From positions 1,116,001-1,180,000 of the forward strand of contig NZ_JAPPRA010000001.1 of assembly GCF_026672375.1 (NCBI RefSeq): a DNA stretch of 64,000 nucleotides. The letters are read 5' to 3'. Under the pieces are notes generated by a model. It was not told where the DNA came from. It ran no database searches and saw only the letters and a program-made list of their open reading frames with translations. How positions within the stretch are numbered: position 1 is the stretch's first letter; the number at the start of each line of letters is the position of its first letter. The DNA comes from Caulobacter sp. SL161 (GTDB taxonomy: Bacteria; Pseudomonadota; Alphaproteobacteria; Caulobacterales; Caulobacteraceae). The position numbers and the translations under genes are program-made. Shown here piece after piece: positions 60,976-64,000 of the stretch.

Positions 60976-62766
60976 ATGATCTTGCCACTGTTGATTGCGG
61001 GCTGGACGGTTGTGGGCGCGGACGGCGCCGCTCGCGCGCCTGTCATCCTCGCCGATACGAACCGCGATGGCGTGGTCACCATGGCGGACGCGGACGACAA
61101 GGCCGTATGGACGAGCCAGCGCGGGGCGATCCTTCTGCCCAATATCGGCGACAGCGCCAAGCGTTGCTCGGACGTCTCCAACCCCAACATCACCGACGCT
61201 CAACTCGAGGCCTGCAACGACGCCGAGGGCGACGTCGCCCGTGCGCCGGACTATTTCGCGCCGGTCATGACCTTGCCGACGCAAGGGGCCTCCAACAGCG
61301 CCAGCGGCCAGGTCGCCGCCATCGGGCCGGGCGCGGAGAAGATCCGCGTCTTTATCCAGCGCAAGGGCAAATGGGCCTATGTCGGCCCCAATGATCGCCT
61401 GAGCGCCAAGGAAGTCCGCGAGGGCGCCAGGTTCGGTGTCGACTCCCGCGATGTCGTGCGCGACGCGGCGGTTTGGGACGGGCGGGTGACCCTGCGGTTC
61501 ACGGTTTCCGATCGCGGCCAAACCTCACACGATCAGGTGGCGATGCGTGTCGCCCCGGTCCTGGTGCACAATCATCTTGAAAAGGCCGTGGACGTCTTCG
61601 CGCCGGAAAGCGGCAAGTGGGAGCCCCACAAGACGTTCATCAGCGATCTGAGTACGGCGCTGAAGAGCGCCGGCTTCCAGGGCCGGCTTCGACAGATACC
61701 GACCAGGGACATCTGGGCGCAGGACTTTGTCGAGTTCGGCTATGTCAGCATGCCCGCGCCCGGCGGCTCCAAGGTGTTGCGGATCGCGATCCGCTCGCCT
61801 CAGCCGACGCGCTCGGCCGGTCGCGCGCTGTTCACCCTTCGGGGTCCGGACATGGGCGTCGTGCAGTTGGGCGGCGCTGGGTATCACCAGACGGACTCGT
61901 TTGGGAATCTCGAGACGGTTCCGCCCTACGAACACAACGGCAAGCGCTATCCGGTCGGCCGGGTCATCTATGGCGACGCCGCCGATGGCGTTGCGCCGCA
62001 CCGCGACATGACCACCTTCTTCACCGCGCAGCAGGATCAGGCCCCGATCATGCTCGACACCTCCTGGCTCATCATCGGGCACGTCGACGAGTTCGTGCAG
62101 TTCCTGCCCGCCGATACGCCCCGGGGCTGGACGATCGCCGTCAAGGACGTCGCCTCGGGCCTGGCTCTGCTCCGCGACGCCCAACGTCGGGGCTTCGGCG
62201 CGACGAAAGCCTTCTCGCGACCCGACGCCCCGCAGCAGACGATCGACGAGGTGCTCGCCGACAAGGCGTTCCTGGAGGACAACGAGCTGGGGCGCCGGCG
62301 CGTCGAACTGAACCTGGATCTCCTCAAGGCCGAGACCGGGATCACCGAGAGCGAGGTCGTGCGCGTGCCGGGGCTGTTCCACACCGCCGAGTTCGCGGCC
62401 AGCCTCCCCAAGGCCCGGCAGCATGAGGCGTCCGCGCCGCCGCAGGACGCCCCGCCGCCGCCCGTCGACGACAACCTGCCGCTGATGGCCGAAGCCATCA
62501 CCTACGGCCCCGGTTCGCTGATCGCCTTCTATCCGGCGGCGGTGAACGGCCTGCTGCTGGACCGCAAGAACTACCTGCCGCCTCAACAGTGGGGCCCGGT
62601 CATCGATGGTCAGGACATTCTTCAGGTCGCCGTCGAGAAGGCCTATGCGAGCGTCGGTATCAAGGCTTGGTCGATCGACGACTGGCTGAGCCACCACAGC
62701 TGGGGCGGTGAAGTCCATTGCGGCACCAACGCCACCCGAACGATCAGCGCGGATTGGTGGCGCTAG
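60976..62766 (+). CDS. Peptidyl-arginine deiminase of the vertebrate PAD type, predicted exported
   Basis: A 596-residue protein of the PAD C-terminal family, which turns arginine (usually peptide-bound) into citrulline and ammonia. Catalytic residues are recognisable: Asp250 in RDIWAQDFVEFGY, His369 and Asp371 in IIGHVDEFVQFLP, and Cys582 in VHCGTNATRT. An N-terminal EF-hand-like loop DTNRDGVVTMADADD (27-41) could bind calcium. The short hydrophobic N-terminus (MILPLLIAGWTVV) suggests export but is a weak signal. ATG at 60976 is preferred over TTG at 60970; GAGGAA lies just upstream. This is not the agmatine deiminase or Porphyromonas PPAD fold group by motif. Confidence 0.9.
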   Translation: MILPLLIAGWTVVGADGAARAPVILADTNRDGVVTMADADDKAVWTSQRGAILLPNIGDSAKRCSDVSNPNITDAQLEACNDAEGDVARAPDYFAPVMTLPTQGASNSASGQVAAIGPGAEKIRVFIQRKGKWAYVGPNDRLSAKEVREGARFGVDSRDVVRDAAVWDGRVTLRFTVSDRGQTSHDQVAMRVAPVLVHNHLEKAVDVFAPESGKWEPHKTFISDLSTALKSAGFQGRLRQIPTRDIWAQDFVEFGYVSMPAPGGSKVLRIAIRSPQPTRSAGRALFTLRGPDMGVVQLGGAGYHQTDSFGNLETVPPYEHNGKRYPVGRVIYGDAADGVAPHRDMTTFFTAQQDQAPIMLDTSWLIIGHVDEFVQFLPADTPRGWTIAVKDVASGLALLRDAQRRGFGATKAFSRPDAPQQTIDEVLADKAFLEDNELGRRRVELNLDLLKAETGITESEVVRVPGLFHTAEFAASLPKARQHEASAPPQDAPPPPVDDNLPLMAEAITYGPGSLIAFYPAAVNGLLLDRKNYLPPQQWGPVIDGQDILQVAVEKAYASVGIKAWSIDDWLSHHSWGGEVHCGTNATRTISADWWR

Positions 62767-62876
62767 AGCGTGAGGCCGAAAGTGGGAACCGGTTTCGGCT
62801 TAAGTCACGCTCTAAGTGTTTGATTTAGAGCCTCGTTATCGCGTCGAAACGATTCCGTTTTGACCCGCGAGGCTCT
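62764..62876. repeat. Intergenic palindromic repeat, copy B
   Basis: Same architecture as 1390-1505. TAGAGCGTGA...GCCGAAA and TTTCGGC...TCACGCTCTA flank GTGGGAACCGG, then TCTAAGTGTTTGA, then perfect arms AGAGCCTCG (62827-62835) and CGAGGCTCT (62868-62876). A GANTC site (GATTC) is at 62851-62855. The first bases overlap the stop codon of the deiminase gene, so the element landed at, or supplies, its 3' end. Confidence 0.8.
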
Positions 62877-63003
62877 GGTCGTCTCCTGACGAAGCCTTCC
62901 GTCCTGCGCGCGTGGGGTCGCGCTTCGGCGCCGCAAGAGGCGTCACGCTCTGGCGCTGCGGCGCTGTGATGTCGTGCGCTAAAGTCAAACTGGGAACAGA
63001 GAC

Positions 63004-63495
63004 ATGAAAATTGGTCTGTTGATTACGATCATCGCCCTAGGCGTCTGCGGACCCGCACTGGCCCAGGATCGTGTCGTGGGCGTTCCCAACCCCGACGCTC
63101 TTTTCACAAGCCCAGACCCGATTTTGCACCGGAACAAGCAGACGACCTACAAGATCATCAAGGAGCTTCTGGAAGCCGGCCACTGGGATCGCGCTGATCG
63201 ATACCTGACGGAGCGTTACATCCAGCACAATCCTAACGCCGCCTCGGGGCGGCAGGGCGTGGTCGACTTTTTCACCAAGGTTCTCCAAGTCACGCCGAAA
63301 CCGATCCCGGACAAGATGGCGACCCAGATCGTATCGGTGGTGGCCGAGGGGGATATCGTCACGGTGGCCTTCCCCAGCGAAATGCCGGACCCGAAGGACC
63401 CGTCCAAGACCTATACGACCACATGGTTCGACAGCTGGCGCTTTGTGGACGGCAAGGCCGACGAGCACTGGGACAGCGCCCTGAAGCCCGAATAA
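63004..63495 (+). CDS. SnoaL/NTF2-like exported protein
   Basis: A 163-residue protein with a signal peptide (MKIGLLITIIALGVCGPALA). The fold shows the SnoaL-type pattern: KIIKELLEAGHWDRADRYLT and RYIQHNPNAASGRQGVVDFF, then TWFDSWRFVDGKADEHWDSA. Such proteins are small cone-shaped barrels, some enzymes and many of unknown role. No terminator or operon link to the deiminase gene is obvious; a repeat element lies between. A function cannot be given. Confidence 0.85.
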   Translation: MKIGLLITIIALGVCGPALAQDRVVGVPNPDALFTSPDPILHRNKQTTYKIIKELLEAGHWDRADRYLTERYIQHNPNAASGRQGVVDFFTKVLQVTPKPIPDKMATQIVSVVAEGDIVTVAFPSEMPDPKDPSKTYTTTWFDSWRFVDGKADEHWDSALKPE

Positions 63496-63563
63496 GGCCG
63501 GTCGGGATCACCCTCAGCTCTGCGGAGACCGTCTGGTTTCGATCGCGCCACCAGAGAGCTTGT

Positions 63564-63632
63564 AGAGTTTCGATGGAACTCTCTGAACCCGATAGGCGGG
63601 CTATGGGTTCATAGAGTCTGAGCCCAGCGATC
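63564..63632. repeat. Palindromic repeat between convergent genes, copy 2
   Basis: AGAGTT (63564-63569) and AACTCT (63577-63582) bracket TCGATGG. The run TTTCGATGGAAC at 63568-63579 and the following AACCCGATA and GAGCCC match copy 1 at 58809-58903 in order and spacing, although the copies are diverged. It lies between the SnoaL gene and the TonB receptor end. Confidence 0.5.
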
Positions 63633-63665
63633 CGGCCAGCTGATGCGATCCAACGGGAGAGCAGG

Positions 63666-64000
63666 CTAGAGCTTTAGTCTCAGGCTCATGCGCACCTCGC
63701 GACCGGTCCGATGCAAGAAGGTCGGGATATGGCGCGTGTCGCTGAACTGGCGGTTGGACGCCTTGGTCAGATTGATTACATCCACACTGAGGTCCAGCCC
63801 GCGTGAGAGCCGGCGGCTGGCGGAGATGTCGAGCCGCGTGACGGCGCTCTCGCCGTCGATCTCGCCGCCGTTGGGCGCGGGCGCGCTGGCGACGAACGCG
63901 CCGCGATGGGTCACGGTCGCGCCAACGGTGGTGGGGCCGGCGATCCGCTGGACGGTGAGGAAGGCCGCCGTGCGCGGGGCGCCAAGCGCGTCCTCGAATG
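63666..64000 (-). CDS. TonB-dependent receptor, C-terminal end only
   Basis: The last 111 codons of a TonB receptor are present; the 5' part lies beyond the right edge. Alternating beta strands (VTRLDISASRRLSRGLDLSV, DVINLTKASNRQF) and the closing HRTGREVRMSLRLKL, an outer-membrane barrel terminus, support this. The frame is open to base 64000. The substrate is unknown. Confidence 0.82.
   Translation of the reverse strand, partial: FEDALGAPRTAAFLTVQRIAGPTTVGATVTHRGAFVASAPAPNGGEIDGESAVTRLDISASRRLSRGLDLSVDVINLTKASNRQFSDTRHIPTFLHRTGREVRMSLRLKL

Noticed and set aside
60976-62766. Agmatine deiminase or Porphyromonas-type PPAD
   Set aside because: The length, EF-hand-like start and the HCGTN ending fit the animal-type PAD family instead.

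Overview
The window looks like chromosomal DNA of a Caulobacter-type alphaproteobacterium. The evidence is the high GC content with codon use to match, many TonB-dependent outer-membrane receptors, a GlcNAc phosphotransferase locus with a fused EIIA-HPr-EI protein, an alphaproteobacterial long-form isocitrate lyase, an ScfR-type regulator, and intergenic palindromic repeats with GANTC sites. The species cannot be fixed from the sequence alone. No rRNA, tRNA or CRISPR array was seen.

1-23.4 kb is a glycan-foraging region. It holds a truncated TonB receptor, a ManD-type dehydratase and a leftward operon nagR - nagB-II - nagA - GH92 alpha-mannosidase. Facing it rightward are the EIIA-HPr-EI fusion, NagE (EIICBB), a large TonB receptor, GH89 alpha-N-acetylglucosaminidase, a DUF5009/HGSNAT-like membrane acetyltransferase, a histidine acid phosphatase and a GH115 alpha-glucuronidase. 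Together these would release, import and phosphorylate GlcNAc, then deacetylate and deaminate it, from alpha-linked GlcNAc, mannose and glucuronate glycans.

23.5-33.7 kb is an accessory island and the most unusual part. A tightly overlapped leftward operon encodes a trypsin-like protease with a degenerate P-loop C-terminus, a STAND-like NTPase, and a second trypsin-like protease fused to a DNA/RNA non-specific endonuclease. This resembles conflict or suicide systems. Across a divergent promoter are a DUF1353 protein, a protein with two predicted peptidoglycan-hydrolase domains and no signal peptide, and a cysteine-free protein of unknown family.

33.7-37.9 kb holds a membrane-anchored LytTR regulator, an exported alpha/beta hydrolase, and an RTX/EF-hand calcium-binding gene cut by the 5' piece of a recombinase gene. 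37.9-43.0 kb is the glyoxylate shunt: aceA, a 75-codon gene and aceB, divergent from the ScfR-type regulator. 43.2-45.5 kb is a scar of decayed genes: a frameshifted tyrosine recombinase and a frameshifted, truncated ABC ATPase.

45.6-64 kb looks like an amine/ureido-compound catabolic region. It holds GabD, GabT, a LysR regulator, a PuuC-like aldehyde dehydrogenase, an APC permease, an SpuC-like aminotransferase and an M20 carbamoyl-amino-acid-hydrolase-type enzyme. These are followed by a TonB receptor, a LuxR-type regulator, an exported amidohydrolase and a predicted exported peptidyl-arginine deiminase of the vertebrate PAD type. A SnoaL-like protein and the end of another TonB receptor close the window. 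Read together, the genes suggest uptake of an arginine-derived ureido or polyamine compound and its conversion through GABA to succinate; this pathway is an inference. Two families of intergenic palindromic repeats recur across the window.
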